Positions 9,791 through 20,200 of a stretch of DNA of 64,000 nt are shown here, one piece after another. How positions within the stretch are numbered: position 1 is the first letter of the stretch; each line of letters opens with the position of its first letter. A program made the position numbers and the translations under genes. This DNA comes from Ogataea parapolymorpha DL-1 (lineage: Eukaryota > Ascomycota > Pichiomycetes > Pichiales > Pichiaceae): NCBI RefSeq assembly GCF_000187245.1, contig NC_027866.1, positions 891,767-955,766 on the forward strand, read 5' to 3'. Under the pieces are notes generated by a model. That model had not been told where the DNA came from, ran no database searches, and was given only the letters and a program-made list of their open reading frames with translations.

Positions 9791-10923
9791 CTATTGAGGA
9801 TCTGGCCCAGTTTTCCACCATAATTGTTGAGGATCCGGTTCGGCGTTCCTGGCCGGTACAAAAAATTGTGCGCTGGGATGCTGCCTGATTCTGCCAGGTT
9901 GCGCACTTTCGCAAGAGCCTCGACGCTGGTATCGTTCATTGACATATACGTTGCCACAAGGCCTGCTGCTATGGCGGCGGACATCGAGGTGCCCGATTTT
10001 TGTGTCACTCGCTCGGCCATCGGCGACAGCGTGGCCACGTTGATGCCGTCGCCGAACACGTCGACGCAGTCTCCCCAGTTTGTGAAAAAACCCAGGTTGT
10101 CGCCGTGTGTCTCTATGGACCCAACGGTGAGCCCTGACTCGAACGCTGCTGGGGAATAGAGACACGCGCTGCTGTTGAAGTTTCCCGCGGCAGAGACTAT
10201 CGCGAAACCGCGGTCTGCCAGCTGCGAAAGCGCAGAATGGAAGATCTCGTTGCGCTCGGTGACCATCGCCAACAGCACGACGCCAGGCGTCTCGTGGTCG
10301 TGAATCAACTTCAGTGCTTCCAGTACCGTCGACAACTGGGCCGTGCCGCTCTCGTTGAAAACGCGGTAGTCCACCAGAACACACTGTTTGCTGACACCGA
10401 ACGTCTCGGAGCCAATGATGCCTGCAACCGCCGTGCCATGGCCGTTGGGGTCGCCGTACAAGTTGTCCTGGACCAAACTGGCGCCCAGTCTCGCTCTGGC
10501 GTTGAAGTCTGGATGGTCAATCTTGATGCCCGTGTCGACGATGTACGCGCTCACGTTGGACCCTGCGCCGGGCTCGTAAGTGTAGTCCATCAGCTGGCGG
10601 CGGTTGACAGTTCCCAGCTGAGATATGCGCACCAAGTGTTTGGGCGCAAACTCTTCTACATCGGAGATTTGCACGGTGCGGTCCAGACTGATCCGCTTGA
10701 CGGCCTTGTCGAAGTACGCGGACTTGACGAAGTTGAGATTGAAAGCGCCGTGGCACAGCTTTATTTTTCCCAGGTCGAAGCATTTGTACGATTCAGAAAG
10801 CAACGGATGGTATCTTTCGATAAATTGGCGCTGGTCCTGATTGTCCTCAAGCTCCAGCACCAAGTTGACCAGCTCTGTGCAGTGACACAGCCATGCAAAT
10901 AACGCAAATAACAACAGTCTCAT
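9787..10923 (-). CDS. Secreted or vacuolar subtilisin-like serine protease (proteinase K family)
   Basis: This 378-residue S8 peptidase starts with a signal peptide ([15 protein letters not shown]), followed by a short I9-like propeptide to ~residue 100. The catalytic domain carries Asp130 (VDTGI), His162 (GHGTAVAG), oxyanion Asn248 (AAGN) and Ser313 (SGTSMSAA), so all active-site residues are present. N-glycosylation sequons (NVS, NSS) fit passage through the secretory pathway. It is much shorter than Prb1 (~600 residues) and lacks a long acidic pro-region, so it is closer to Rrt12/Ysp3-like or secreted enzymes. It converges with the RING gene: its TAG is 9787-9789 and the neighbour's TAA is 9788-9790. 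Confidence 0.88.
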   Translation of the reverse strand: MRLLLFALFAWLCHCTELVNLVLELEDNQDQRQFIERYHPLLSESYKCFDLGKIKLCHGAFNLNFVKSAYFDKAVKRISLDRTVQISDVEEFAPKHLVRISQLGTVNRRQLMDYTYEPGAGSNVSAYIVDTGIKIDHPDFNARARLGASLVQDNLYGDPNGHGTAVAGIIGSETFGVSKQCVLVDYRVFNESGTAQLSTVLEALKLIHDHETPGVVLLAMVTERNEIFHSALSQLADRGFAIVSAAGNFNSSACLYSPAAFESGLTVGSIETHGDNLGFFTNWGDCVDVFGDGINVATLSPMAERVTQKSGTSMSAAIAAGLVATYMSMNDTSVEALAKVRNLAESGSIPAHNFLYRPGTPNRILNNYGGKLGQILNS

Positions 10924-10976
10924 GAATTTATACGGGATGGATTAGGATTAATTATTTCAGGGCTAAAGCCGCATAG

Positions 10977-11432
10977 CTACCACCCTTCGAAGCCGAGCTC
11001 GTCCTCATAGTTGAGGAAGTCTCCTTCTGCGTCGTCGCCGCGCTCCTCATTACCTTCAGCGTCGCTTCCGTTGTCGTCGTCAGCGTCTGCCGTTAGTCCT
11101 TTTCGCTGTCGGTACTTCTCTCTTCTGGCTTCGCTCTCCAAAAGCTCGTACTGACGGTATTTGGCAAGATATATTTTCAGTGTCTCCGCGTAGTTCTCAA
11201 ACCCGAGAGAGTACATCGAAAACAATATGTCCTCCCCATTGAGCGTTTTCCTCTTTTCCAAAGAACATTTTTCAGCTGCTTGGGAGGTGATGAAGGAGAT
11301 AAATTCAGACACACACTCTTGCATGCACTGTTTGGCCTCTTTCGAGAGCTTTCCGTGAGGTGGAAGGGCCTGTCGCATCACGCGGCCAACGTTGGCTATG
11401 GGCAGCCAGCGGTCCTGTTCGCGGATATCCAT
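10977..11432 (-). CDS. HAP3: CCAAT-binding factor subunit Hap3 (NF-YB)
   Basis: This 151-residue histone-fold protein has the conserved NF-YB core at residues 4-95: [60 protein letters not shown] and [16 protein letters not shown]. With Hap2, Hap5 and Hap4 it binds CCAAT boxes and activates respiratory genes. The tail after residue 100 is acidic ([15 protein letters not shown]), which is common in yeast NF-YB proteins. The ATG at 11430-11432 lies just four residues before the core, so the protein has almost no N-terminal extension. Confidence 0.95.
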   Translation of the reverse strand: MDIREQDRWLPIANVGRVMRQALPPHGKLSKEAKQCMQECVSEFISFITSQAAEKCSLEKRKTLNGEDILFSMYSLGFENYAETLKIYLAKYRQYELLESEARREKYRQRKGLTADADDDNGSDAEGNEERGDDAEGDFLNYEDELGFEGW

Positions 11433-11676
11433 AGGTTGTAACGGTGTTATCGATTTTAAAGAGAGGAATTTTCTATTGACTGGACGTTTGCTTTTTCAAT
11501 TGTACACGAGCTATGCGGTGGACCAGGCTTAAAGAGAACACCGATGATTTGAATTAATCGAGAATTTAGTTCTGTGTGCAAAGCCAGGTAATTATTTCTG
11601 CTACCACAAGTCTTGACTCTGCGTCGTCGCGTCTGTGTTTTTCGCTTCTGCGCATTATATATTTTCTATTTATATG

Positions 11677-13098
11677 CTATTCATTATCAATCGCCAAATC
11701 TATCCCACGCGAGTGCTCTATCACATACTTCCCGTTCACCATGTCGTTTCCGTCGGCCCGCTGCTCTGCCTCCTCTTTGGTCTTGCTGATCCCGGCCTCC
11801 AAATGCCGCCGCACAATTCTCTCCCGAATCAGCTCGGGCCGCGCGACGACCATCCAGCTCGCGTCGGCAATTTGCGAGATCTTACTCCACGGCTCCTTGT
11901 CCAAACAAACGTAGTTGCCTTCGAGAATAACGATCTCGTTCTCAGGACGAATCACGATCGAATCTTCGACTGGATCCTTGATTTTGTGGTCAAAGCTCGG
12001 CGCATATATTTCCTCCTCGGGATGCTCTCTAATCCGCCTCACTAAATCAACCAGTCCCTCAGCGTTGAACGTAAAATCTGCACCCCGTCGAGCAACCATG
12101 GTTTCTGGATCGTCCATCTGCAACAATTCTTTCATGTAGTAGTGGAACCCGTCCTGGGGGACCACAACGCCAATCCGCTTGCCAAAGCGCTCATTCAGAC
12201 GGTTAATAACCCTCTCTGTGATCAAAGACTTGCCACTGCCCGGCGCACCGCACACGGCAACAATAACACGCTGTCCTGAGCATTTCTGCTCATGAAGACG
12301 AACCAAAATATCAACTAGATGATCGATGTCCTTGCCGCTCACGTGCCGAACCATTTCAGCGTCTCCTGCATCCAGGAACAGCGGCTTCTTTTTATACTCT
12401 TCACAGGTATTCTGCGCTCCGCGAACTTTACCCCAGACACCATCAGTTTTCGCGGTCTTATCAACCCCGAGGTTGCTGACGTAAGCGCGCAACTCGAGCC
12501 ACCACTTGAGTTTTTCCTTGTAGCTGATGGTGACGAGGCCGGAGGTGCTGGGTATCACAAAGATAGTGCAGCCCTCAAGCTCGAGCTGTTGCCGTCCCCA
12601 GCCAAAGTTCTTCAAGGCGTCTTTGTTTCCCAACGTCTTGCACACCTGTTCCCAGATTCCCTTCCCCACGAAGCAGGCCACCGCAGGCTGGTTGCTCCTA
12701 AGTTCGGCGCACAGTCTCGGTACGTTGTGGGCCATTTCCGTTTTAGTCAGTTGCCCCGCGTTCTGCGTGGGGCGCAGCACCAGATCCGTGAACCCGATGC
12801 CGTATTGGAGCAGATCCCAGTCGTCCTTGGCGGCGCAGGGGTGAGAGTGTACCCCGTTAGTCACGGTGCTCAATATTCCCGACTCGTTAAATAATTTCCA
12901 AAACAGGTTAGTGGGGTGAGCGTAATGATGCTGCAAGGACGAGGAGCGGATCGAGGGGTTGTAGCCGATGAACACCACGGCTAGGCCCGGGCGAAGTGAA
13001 GGGTTCAGGTCGGGCAGTTTAGGCGACACAGGACTGGGTCTTTTACTCCGGATTACACGTTTTTGCTGTTTTTCTTCATATCCATATTTTTTCAACAT
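11677..13098 (-). CDS. Fusion of MUG/TDG-type DNA glycosylase and Yfh7-like P-loop kinase
   Basis: The start is set at ATG 13096-13098 (473 residues); an earlier in-frame codon at 13149 is TTG and would run into the neighbour. Residues ~38-205 match the mismatch-specific uracil/thymine DNA glycosylase family: VVFIGYNPS (with the catalytic Asn47), HPTNLFWKLFNESGI, GIGFTDLVLRPT, FGWGRQQL, IPSTSGLVTISY. After a ~45-residue linker, residues ~255-473 form a uridine-kinase-like P-loop domain akin to yeast Yfh7: Walker A GAPGSGKS (284-291), VPQDGFHY, RRGADFTF, APSFDHKIKDP, VILEGNYVCLD, RERIVRRHLEAGI. One frame is open throughout. The glycosylase would excise U or T opposite G; the kinase substrate is unknown. 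S. cerevisiae lacks the glycosylase but S. pombe has Thp1. Confidence 0.82.
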   Translation of the reverse strand: MLKKYGYEEKQQKRVIRSKRPSPVSPKLPDLNPSLRPGLAVVFIGYNPSIRSSSLQHHYAHPTNLFWKLFNESGILSTVTNGVHSHPCAAKDDWDLLQYGIGFTDLVLRPTQNAGQLTKTEMAHNVPRLCAELRSNQPAVACFVGKGIWEQVCKTLGNKDALKNFGWGRQQLELEGCTIFVIPSTSGLVTISYKEKLKWWLELRAYVSNLGVDKTAKTDGVWGKVRGAQNTCEEYKKKPLFLDAGDAEMVRHVSGKDIDHLVDILVRLHEQKCSGQRVIVAVCGAPGSGKSLITERVINRLNERFGKRIGVVVPQDGFHYYMKELLQMDDPETMVARRGADFTFNAEGLVDLVRRIREHPEEEIYAPSFDHKIKDPVEDSIVIRPENEIVILEGNYVCLDKEPWSKISQIADASWMVVARPELIRERIVRRHLEAGISKTKEEAEQRADGNDMVNGKYVIEHSRGIDLAIDNE

Positions 13099-13136
13099 AG
13101 AAAAAAAAAAAAGTTTTAGCCATTTTTGGGCAACAT

Positions 13137-13958
13137 TTATGGGCAGCAATAACCACCGTCAATGATGAGGTCAGCGCCGGTGGTGAAGGTTGAGGCGTCC
13201 GACGCAAAGTACAGGTATGCGCCCACAAGCTCTTGAGGAAGCCCCTCTCTGCCCATTGGGATCAACGTGCACCACTTGACTTTCTCCTCGTTAGGCACAT
13301 CTTTCGAGATAGGGGTGACAATGTACCCTGGAGAGATCGTATTGACACGGGCGAAGCCGACCCATTCCATTGCCAGACTCTTGGCAATCTGGATGCACGC
13401 TGCCTTGCTGGCGTTGTAAGCCGCTTGCCACACGTGAGCCGTGACAATATGGGCTGCCTGTGAGGTGGTGATGATAAAGGAACCCTTGCCGTGCTTCTTG
13501 AAAATTGGACCCACGCACTTGGCGCAGTAGTACACGCCGTCCAAATTCGTGTTCATGATTGCCCGGTATTTTTCCAGCGACGCATCGATCACAGGCACCG
13601 ATTGGGAGCCAATCCCCGCATTTGCAACAAAAATGTGAATCGTGCCAAAGTCAGACTCAATGGCATCGATCGTGGCCTTGACCTGGTCAAAGTCGCCGAC
13701 TGCGCACTTGTAAGCCTTGGCACGGATCCCGTACGTCTTGGACAGCCTCTCAGCTTCGTGGTCAGCGTTTGTGCTGTTGTACCAGATGGCCACGTCTGCG
13801 CCTGCCTGAGCATACGCTTCTGCCACAGCCAGACCAATTCCCGTCGAGCCACCAGTAATGCTGGCCACCTTGCCTTTCAGGGAGAACAGGCTGAAAACGT
13901 TGGAAGGCAATTGAGGAGCCTCGGTTGGTAGTTTGTCGTAATTTCCGATAATGTTCAT
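13137..13958 (-). CDS. Short-chain dehydrogenase, sorbose reductase (SOU1)-like
   Basis: This 273-residue classical SDR has the NAD(P)-binding motif TGGSTGIG near residue 37, NAG at ~112 and the catalytic YNASKAA with an upstream Ser. SPGYIVTP and a C-terminal FTTGADLIIDGGY complete the family picture. The phrases match Candida Sou1/Sou2 and NADPH-dependent carbonyl reductases, which reduce L-sorbose or other ketoses and ketones. It stands only 38 bp upstream of the glycosylase-kinase start in the same direction. It is divergent from the FAD oxidase gene over 138 bp, so the two may share regulation. The exact substrate cannot be read from sequence. Confidence 0.88.
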   Translation of the reverse strand: MNIIGNYDKLPTEAPQLPSNVFSLFSLKGKVASITGGSTGIGLAVAEAYAQAGADVAIWYNSTNADHEAERLSKTYGIRAKAYKCAVGDFDQVKATIDAIESDFGTIHIFVANAGIGSQSVPVIDASLEKYRAIMNTNLDGVYYCAKCVGPIFKKHGKGSFIITTSQAAHIVTAHVWQAAYNASKAACIQIAKSLAMEWVGFARVNTISPGYIVTPISKDVPNEEKVKWCTLIPMGREGLPQELVGAYLYFASDASTFTTGADLIIDGGYCCP

Positions 13959-14096
13959 GTCTGCTGCTTTTTTCGGTACTTGAAAAAATCTGGGGAAAAA
14001 CTTTGGTACCCTTCACCGTCTTTGCGACCCGCGTCGTGTGCCACTCAACCTGGCTAGGAAAAAAAAGCTGAAGCTATCAATTCTTCGTATCGGATC

Positions 14097-15368
14097 ATGT
14101 CGTTGTTGATTGTCGGGGCTGGCGTTTTTGGGCTTTCGACGGCCATCCAAGCGCAAAATAAGGGATATACAGTCACTGTGATTGATAAACACACTGTGCC
14201 GTCTCCGTACTCTGCCGCATGCGATATCAACAAGATTATTCGGAGCGAGTACGACTCGGACTTCTACGCCAGGATGAGTCTTGATGCAATTGAAGCCTGG
14301 AAAGCCGATCCAGAGTATTCAGAGACGTACTTTGAGTGCGGCAGATTGTCTGTTTGTCCAAAATCTAACACCAGCAGACGAAGATTTGACGATATAAGTA
14401 TCGCTGTTCTTAGTGAGCTGGGCAAGGCTGATAAAATTACCAGGTACGACAACGTTGCATCTCTGAAACGGGACCTGCCCTCTCTGGGGGACTGCAAGTT
14501 TTCGTCGGAGGACGTTTATGTTTACAACGGCAGGGCCGGATACGCACATTCGTCTAACGCTCTAAAAGCAGCTTGGAGAAAAGCTGTTCGGTGCGGAGTC
14601 CACTTTGTTTTTGGTGAGGCCGGAGAGGCCGTCGGAATAGAGCAGACCGATGGCAAGGCCACGGTGGTTGTCAAGTCTGGAGCCAGCTACTCTGCAGACA
14701 AAATTCTTGTTGCGTGTGGTGCGAGCTCTGGATTTGTTGTGAATGTCGCTGGCGTGCAATCGGCCACTGGGCTTTTTGTCACGCATATTCAGCTGACTCC
14801 TGGCGAGGCCGCAAACATGCAAGATATTCCGGTGATTTTCGACGCGGGTCTTGGGTATTTTTTCCCGCCTGATAAGGAAACCGGGCTTATGAAAGTCTGC
14901 ATATCTGGCGTGGCAGCAGCCAACACAGTGACGAATCCTCACGCTTCGGGCACAGTGTCCTTGCCGCGCTACAAATATGATATGGCAAAGGACACGATTC
15001 CGCAAACTTGCCTTTCCCAGGCACGCAAGCTGCTGACCAAGTACTTTCCCGAACTGGCTACCAAGCCTTTTATAAGAAGCAAAACTTGTTGGATAGCAGA
15101 TAGTTCAAACTCCGACTTCATCATAGACAAGGTTCCTGGCCATTCGGACGTATATCTTGCGTCTGGAGACTCTGGCCACGGATTCAAGTTTCTTCCGAAT
15201 ATCGGGATCTATATATTGGAGATGCTAGAAGGCCGTCTGGATGCCGCAACTGCAGAAAGATGGAAATGGAGAAGTGAGCCAGAAGGGCTGGAAAAGTACA
15301 AAAACACGGATTGGAAACTGACCAAGCAGCTTTTGGAGTTTGACCAGATCTCTTTTGCCAAAGAGTGA
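14097..15368 (+). CDS. FAD-dependent amine oxidase, amadoriase/sarcosine oxidase family
   Basis: This 423-residue flavoprotein begins with the dinucleotide motif LIVGAGVFGLSTA. The C-terminal signature CWIADSSNSDFIID (Cys331, the likely covalent flavin attachment) and SGDSGHGFKFLPNIG match fungal fructosyl-amino-acid oxidases better than bacterial sarcosine oxidase. Such enzymes oxidise the C-N bond of glycated or N-methylated amino acids, releasing the free amino acid and H2O2; some relatives act on saccharopine or L-pipecolate. The protein ends QISFAKE, so it lacks a classical PTS1. It is next to a sugar-porter gene and divergent from an SDR, a context that fits use of sugar-amine compounds, but this is inference. 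Confidence 0.82.
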   Translation: MSLLIVGAGVFGLSTAIQAQNKGYTVTVIDKHTVPSPYSAACDINKIIRSEYDSDFYARMSLDAIEAWKADPEYSETYFECGRLSVCPKSNTSRRRFDDISIAVLSELGKADKITRYDNVASLKRDLPSLGDCKFSSEDVYVYNGRAGYAHSSNALKAAWRKAVRCGVHFVFGEAGEAVGIEQTDGKATVVVKSGASYSADKILVACGASSGFVVNVAGVQSATGLFVTHIQLTPGEAANMQDIPVIFDAGLGYFFPPDKETGLMKVCISGVAAANTVTNPHASGTVSLPRYKYDMAKDTIPQTCLSQARKLLTKYFPELATKPFIRSKTCWIADSSNSDFIIDKVPGHSDVYLASGDSGHGFKFLPNIGIYILEMLEGRLDAATAERWKWRSEPEGLEKYKNTDWKLTKQLLEFDQISFAKE

Positions 15369-15481
15369 CACTCCCGCAAATGGTGCAGGAGGGTCGGAAA
15401 TCAAACATTTTAGGAGATTCTTTTTATCTAAATTTTTGACGCAGGCGTATGCGCGCGCATTAAAAAACTATTTCGCGAAAT

Positions 15482-15487
15482 CTTATC
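15482..15487. promoter_or_regulatory. GATA-factor box upstream of the sugar porter
   Basis: CTTATC (GATAAG on the minus strand) lies ~55 bp before the permease ATG, in the sequence TCTTATCAG. The same CTTATCAG octamer occurs twice before the first 5-oxoprolinase. GATAAG is the known target of fungal nitrogen-regulatory GATA factors; activity here is inferred. Confidence 0.4.
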
Positions 15488-15542
15488 AGTTGCAACGCAA
15501 TGATCCAATCTATAAAACGCTCTGAAACCTACACCTCTTATT

Positions 15543-17120
15543 ATGACTGGCTCATTCAACCTGGCGGGGGAGAAGATCTCTGCCGCTCTTCCAAACGACG
15601 ATCGCAAATGGTACCAAAGACGCAATCTAGTAAAACTGAATTTTTATATGTTCAGCTTCATCCTCTACGCTGCAGCGATTGGCTACGACTCTGCGCTGAC
15701 GAACGCCATACAGGCTCTGCCTCAATGGCAAGAATTTACAGGATACCCCACCGGAACCTGGCTAGGATTTATTAATTCGTGTCCCTTTATCGGTACCTGT
15801 GCTATTATTTTTTTCGTGCCCTACTTCTGTGACAGGTTTGGCCGCAAACTGGTGATTTTTGCAACCTCATTCTTTATTTGGGTTGGCGCAATTGTGGCCG
15901 CGTCAGCCAAAAACAACGCAGCGTACATTATGGGTCGGATCATGATTGGGTTTTCGTTTGCCTGCAATTACGCTGCCTCATTGTATATCAACGAGATGGC
16001 ATTTCCAACCACCAGAGGAAAATTCTCGGCAGCCTACCACTCAATGTTTTACTTTGGCGCGTTGATGGTTGCGTGGATTGTTTTTGGAACCAGATCGCTT
16101 CCAAACAGCAACAGTTGGAGGATTCCACTCGCCTTGCAGGCGTTTCTCCCCTCTGCTCTCATGCCATCTCTGCTAATGGCCCCCGAATCACCAAGATGGC
16201 TTGCATCGAAGGGAAGGATGGAAGAAGCACGAGAGATTCTTATGAAATATCACGCAGACTACGAGGAAATGTACGTCCCGCTCGTGGACCTCGAGATTGC
16301 CGAGATCGTGGCTTCTATCGAGGCCCAGAAAGCCAATAACGTGGCTTCCTGGAGATCGCTCGTGGCTACTCCAGGAAACAGGAAACGGATGTTTGTTGGG
16401 TGTTTCACTGCTGCTTCGTGTTCCTGGTGTGGAACAGGAATTGTCTCGTCGTATCTCAGCACGGTGCTGGACGCCGTCGGGATCACAAACACTCTCCAGA
16501 AAACTCTGATCAACGCCTGTCTACAGCTGTCTAACTGGCTGTGCGCGGTCACAGGTGTGATGCTGGTGGACAAGGTGGGAAGACGGACGCTTTTGCTGAT
16601 GTCCATGATCTCTCTATTTATTTTCTATATTCCGCTGACTACCATCACCGCAGTTTACCAGGAAACAGGCAAGAATGTGGGCCAGGGCATCATCGTGTTC
16701 ATTTTCCTGTGTCTAGGGTTTAACAACGTGGCCTTCAGTCCTCTCGTCACAGCGTATCCGGCAGAGCTGTGGCCACAGGTGACGAGATCAAAAGGGCTTT
16801 TCTCAGCAATGTTTGTCCTCAATGCCACCACGTTCTTCAATATTTTCGTGAACGGAATTGCGCTGAACGCAATCCACTGGAAATACTATTGTGTGTATCT
16901 TGCAGTGCAGCTGGTGATCATCGGTGTCATTTACTTTGTTTTTCCGGAAACCAGAGGCCACTCTTTGGAGGAGATTGCACTTATTTTTGACAAGGACGAT
17001 GTCACCCAGAACGCGCTAGGATCGATCCAGGTGATCAAATCAAAGTCTGCCGGCGGCAAGGTGGAGGCTATTGTGTCTGTGACGGAGGTTCCTGTCGGAT
17101 CCGATGTAAGTCAGGTTTAA
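15543..17120 (+). CDS. Sugar porter, LAC12/lactose-permease-like MFS
   Basis: This 525-residue twelve-span transporter of the sugar porter family has the landmarks DRFGRK between spans 2 and 3, PESPRWLASKGR before the central loop, DKVGRRT between spans 8 and 9 and FPETRGHSLEEI after span 12. The start IGYDSALTNAIQALPQWQEF and the long N-terminal tail resemble the Lac12 subgroup, which carries lactose, cellobiose or related disaccharides in fungi. Expected location is the plasma membrane. It follows the FAD oxidase by 174 bp on the same strand. Pairing with an amadoriase suggests uptake of a glycosylated nitrogen compound as one option; a plain disaccharide is the other. Confidence 0.88.
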   Translation: MTGSFNLAGEKISAALPNDDRKWYQRRNLVKLNFYMFSFILYAAAIGYDSALTNAIQALPQWQEFTGYPTGTWLGFINSCPFIGTCAIIFFVPYFCDRFGRKLVIFATSFFIWVGAIVAASAKNNAAYIMGRIMIGFSFACNYAASLYINEMAFPTTRGKFSAAYHSMFYFGALMVAWIVFGTRSLPNSNSWRIPLALQAFLPSALMPSLLMAPESPRWLASKGRMEEAREILMKYHADYEEMYVPLVDLEIAEIVASIEAQKANNVASWRSLVATPGNRKRMFVGCFTAASCSWCGTGIVSSYLSTVLDAVGITNTLQKTLINACLQLSNWLCAVTGVMLVDKVGRRTLLLMSMISLFIFYIPLTTITAVYQETGKNVGQGIIVFIFLCLGFNNVAFSPLVTAYPAELWPQVTRSKGLFSAMFVLNATTFFNIFVNGIALNAIHWKYYCVYLAVQLVIIGVIYFVFPETRGHSLEEIALIFDKDDVTQNALGSIQVIKSKSAGGKVEAIVSVTEVPVGSDVSQV

Positions 17121-17123
17121 CCG

Positions 17124-17172
17124 CTTATCAGCTCCCGATCTCCTTTTGTGGAGCTTATCAGTGCGCGGATAA
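17124..17172. promoter_or_regulatory. Cluster of three GATA-factor boxes
   Basis: CTTATC stands at 17124-17129 and 17154-17159, each inside an identical GCTTATCAG, spaced 30 bp apart. GATAA follows at 17168-17172. They lie ~120-170 bp before the 5-oxoprolinase ATG. Paired GATAAG boxes are the usual signature of nitrogen-catabolite-repressed yeast promoters. An AT-rich block at ~17178-17200 may act as the core promoter. Confidence 0.5.
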
Positions 17173-17294
17173 AATTTCTACTTTATTTAATTTATTTTTT
17201 TGCGTATCTATCAGTGGAAGCGGAGTTACCTAAAATGGCGCATCAGGCACAAAGATAAATACCCATCCCCAACCTGTGTATCCGTCAAATCCTC

Positions 17295-20200
17295 ATGTCT
17301 GACATTAAAATTGCCATTGACCGTGGCGGAACATTTACCGACTTCCTAGCTATCATTCCGGGCCAGCAAGACTACGTCTTTAAGCTGCTTTCTGTTGACC
17401 CTGCCAACTACGAGGATGCCAACATTGAAGGGATCCGCAAAATTTTGGAACATGTCCAGGGAAAGAAAATTGCCCGTGGCGAGCCGTTAGATACCTCAAT
17501 CGTCAGCAGCATCCGTCTGGGAACCACCGTTGCAACAAACGCTCTTCTGGAAAGAAAAGGAGCCAAGTGCGCTTTTGTCACCACCAAGGGCTTCAAGGAT
17601 CTTCTGAGGATTGGCGACCAGAGCAGACCCGACCTATTTGCTCTCAAGATTGTCAAACCGGGCGTGCTGTACGAAGAGGTCGTTGAGATCGACGAGAGGG
17701 TCACAATGCCTGCGTACACCGAGGATCCACAAATGAACGATTGCAGAGAGCTACTTGACGGCACAAAATTCGTTGAGGGTACCACCAGGGAGGTGTTTGA
17801 GATTCTGAGGCCTATTGATCTTGATGCCGCCAAGCACGAACTGCTGCGGCTCAGATCCAACGGGTTCAAGTCCGTGGCTATTTGCCTGATTCACGGCTAC
17901 AATTTCCAGGACCACGAAAAAAAACTGAAAGAACTAGCTATCGAGCTGGGCTTCGAGTTCATCACCACGTCCCACGAGATCATCCCTATGATCAAGGCTG
18001 TGCCACGAGCACAGTCTGCCGTGCTCGATGCGTATTTGACGCCTGTGGTGAAAGAGTACATCCACGGACTGCTGAAAGGCTTCAAGCCTGGCTTTGAAAA
18101 GCACACGAGAATCGAATTCATGCAGTCGGACGGCGGTATGTGCACGGCAGAGCATTTTACAGGCCTCAAAGCCCTGCTGTCTGGCCCTGCTGGCGGTGTT
18201 GTGGGCGAGGCAGAAACTTGTTACGACGCCGACTACGGCGTCCCCATCATCGGCTTCGATATGGGCGGAACTTCCACGGACGTGTCGCGTTATGCTGGCC
18301 AGTACGAGCACGTTTTTGAGACCAACACGGCTGGAATCAACATTACCGTGCCCCAGCTCGATATCAACACTGTTGCTGCCGGCGGAGGCTCTATTTTATT
18401 CTATAAGAACGGCATTTTCGTTGTCGGTCCTGAGTCCGCTGGATCGCATCCCGGACCCGCATGCTATCGTAAAGGCGGTCCCCTCACGGTCACCGATGCC
18501 AACCTGGTGACTGGCCGGATTGTTCCTGAACAGTTTCCGAAAATATTTGGGCCTGACGCAAACGAGCCGCTGGACGTGGAGATTTCAAAGAAAAAATTCA
18601 GAGAGCTCACAGATCTCATCAACAAGGACAATCCGGGCTCACCAAAGACGGTCGAGGAGGTTGCTCTTGGCTTTCTCACCGTTGCTAACTACAACATGGC
18701 AAAGCTAATCAGAACACTTACCGAGTCCAAGGGCTACGACATCACGAGACACAACCTTGCTTCCTTTGGCGGAGCAGGCGGGCAGCATGCGGCCCCGATG
18801 GCCGAGATTCTGAAAATCAAGCGTGTTGTCATCCACAAGTACTCGTCTATTCTCTCAGCCTACGGTATAGCTCTGGCTGACACCGTGGTGGAGAAACAGA
18901 TCCCATCCAGCGCCGTCTACAAGGAGGACGCTGTTTCGGAGTTGTTGGAAAAATGCGAAATTTTGAAGGAGGAAGCTAAACAGAAGCTTCTATCTCAAGG
19001 TCTGAGGGAGTCTGATATTCGCTTTGAGGTCTTCTTTAACATGGGCTACCATGGTTCAGAAACGAAGCTGATGATCAACCAGGACGCAGAAAAGGATTTC
19101 TTCACATCCTTCAGGGAATCGCATCTCAGACAGTTCACGTTTGTGGACGACGAAAGAGACGTGATTGTGCATGATTTGCGGGTCAGGGGCACTGGGGCGT
19201 TATCCAAGGTGGTGGAACGGTCACCGTATAAGGATTTGGAAACGGTTGCACAGCAGCCTGTCAAAAGTGGCGTCGAAGTGAGCCAGCAGGAAATCGCTTT
19301 TGATGAAGGAAAAATGATGTCCAAGGTGTACTTCATGAAAGACCTCAGCATGGGCGATATCATAGCCGGACCTGCAATGATACTGGACGAAACTCAGACT
19401 ATTCTGGTCACACCGGGTGCACGAGCCATCAATTTACCCAGACACATCATTATCGACGTGGACAACGAGAAAACGCAGGACGAAATTTCCCTGGACCATG
19501 TCGATCCAATTTTGCTTTCCGTCTTTTCCAACAGGTTCATGTTCATTGCTGAGGACATGGGCAGAACGTTGCAGAAAATTTCTGTTTCGGCCAACATTAA
19601 GGAACGCATGGACTTTTCTTGTGCGCTGTTTGACGAGGATGGAAATCTGACGGCTAACGCGCCTCACGTTCCTGTCCATTTAGGATCCATGAGTTTCTCC
19701 ATCAAATACGCTATTGAGTATTGGAAAGACAATATCCACGAAGGCGACGTTCTTGCTACCAACCACCCCGTGGCAGGCGGAACACATCTTCCTGACATTA
19801 CCATTATTTCTCCAGTCTTCATCGAAGGGAAGATCCGATTCTTCACCGCCTCCAGGGCACACCACGCAGAAATAGGAGGACTCACTCCTGGTTCTGGCTC
19901 TACAATGGCCACCAGTTTGGCTGAGGAAGGTGCGCAGTTTGAAGCATGGAAAATTGTTTCCAAGGGTCAATTTGATTACGAAGGGCTACACAAGTACTTC
20001 ATGGAAGTCCCTGCAGAGGCTCCTGGCTGTTCACCAACCAGAAAGCTCGAAGACAACGTTTCTGATCTCAAGGCGCAGATTGCCGCAAATCAGCGTGGTG
20101 TCAACCTGTTGGTGGATTTATTCAAGGAGTACGGCGTTGAGACAGTGTTGTTCTACATGCGCAACGTCAAAAAGACGGCTGAAATGGCCGTGCGTGCAGC

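Noticed and set aside
13099..13149. Extended start of the glycosylase-kinase gene
   Set aside because: It begins with TTG and overlaps the stop of the upstream SDR gene; ATG 13098 is a natural start.
19664..19970. Antisense frames of 80-140 codons within 5-oxoprolinase 1
   Set aside because: Shadows of a strongly biased coding sequence with no independent support.
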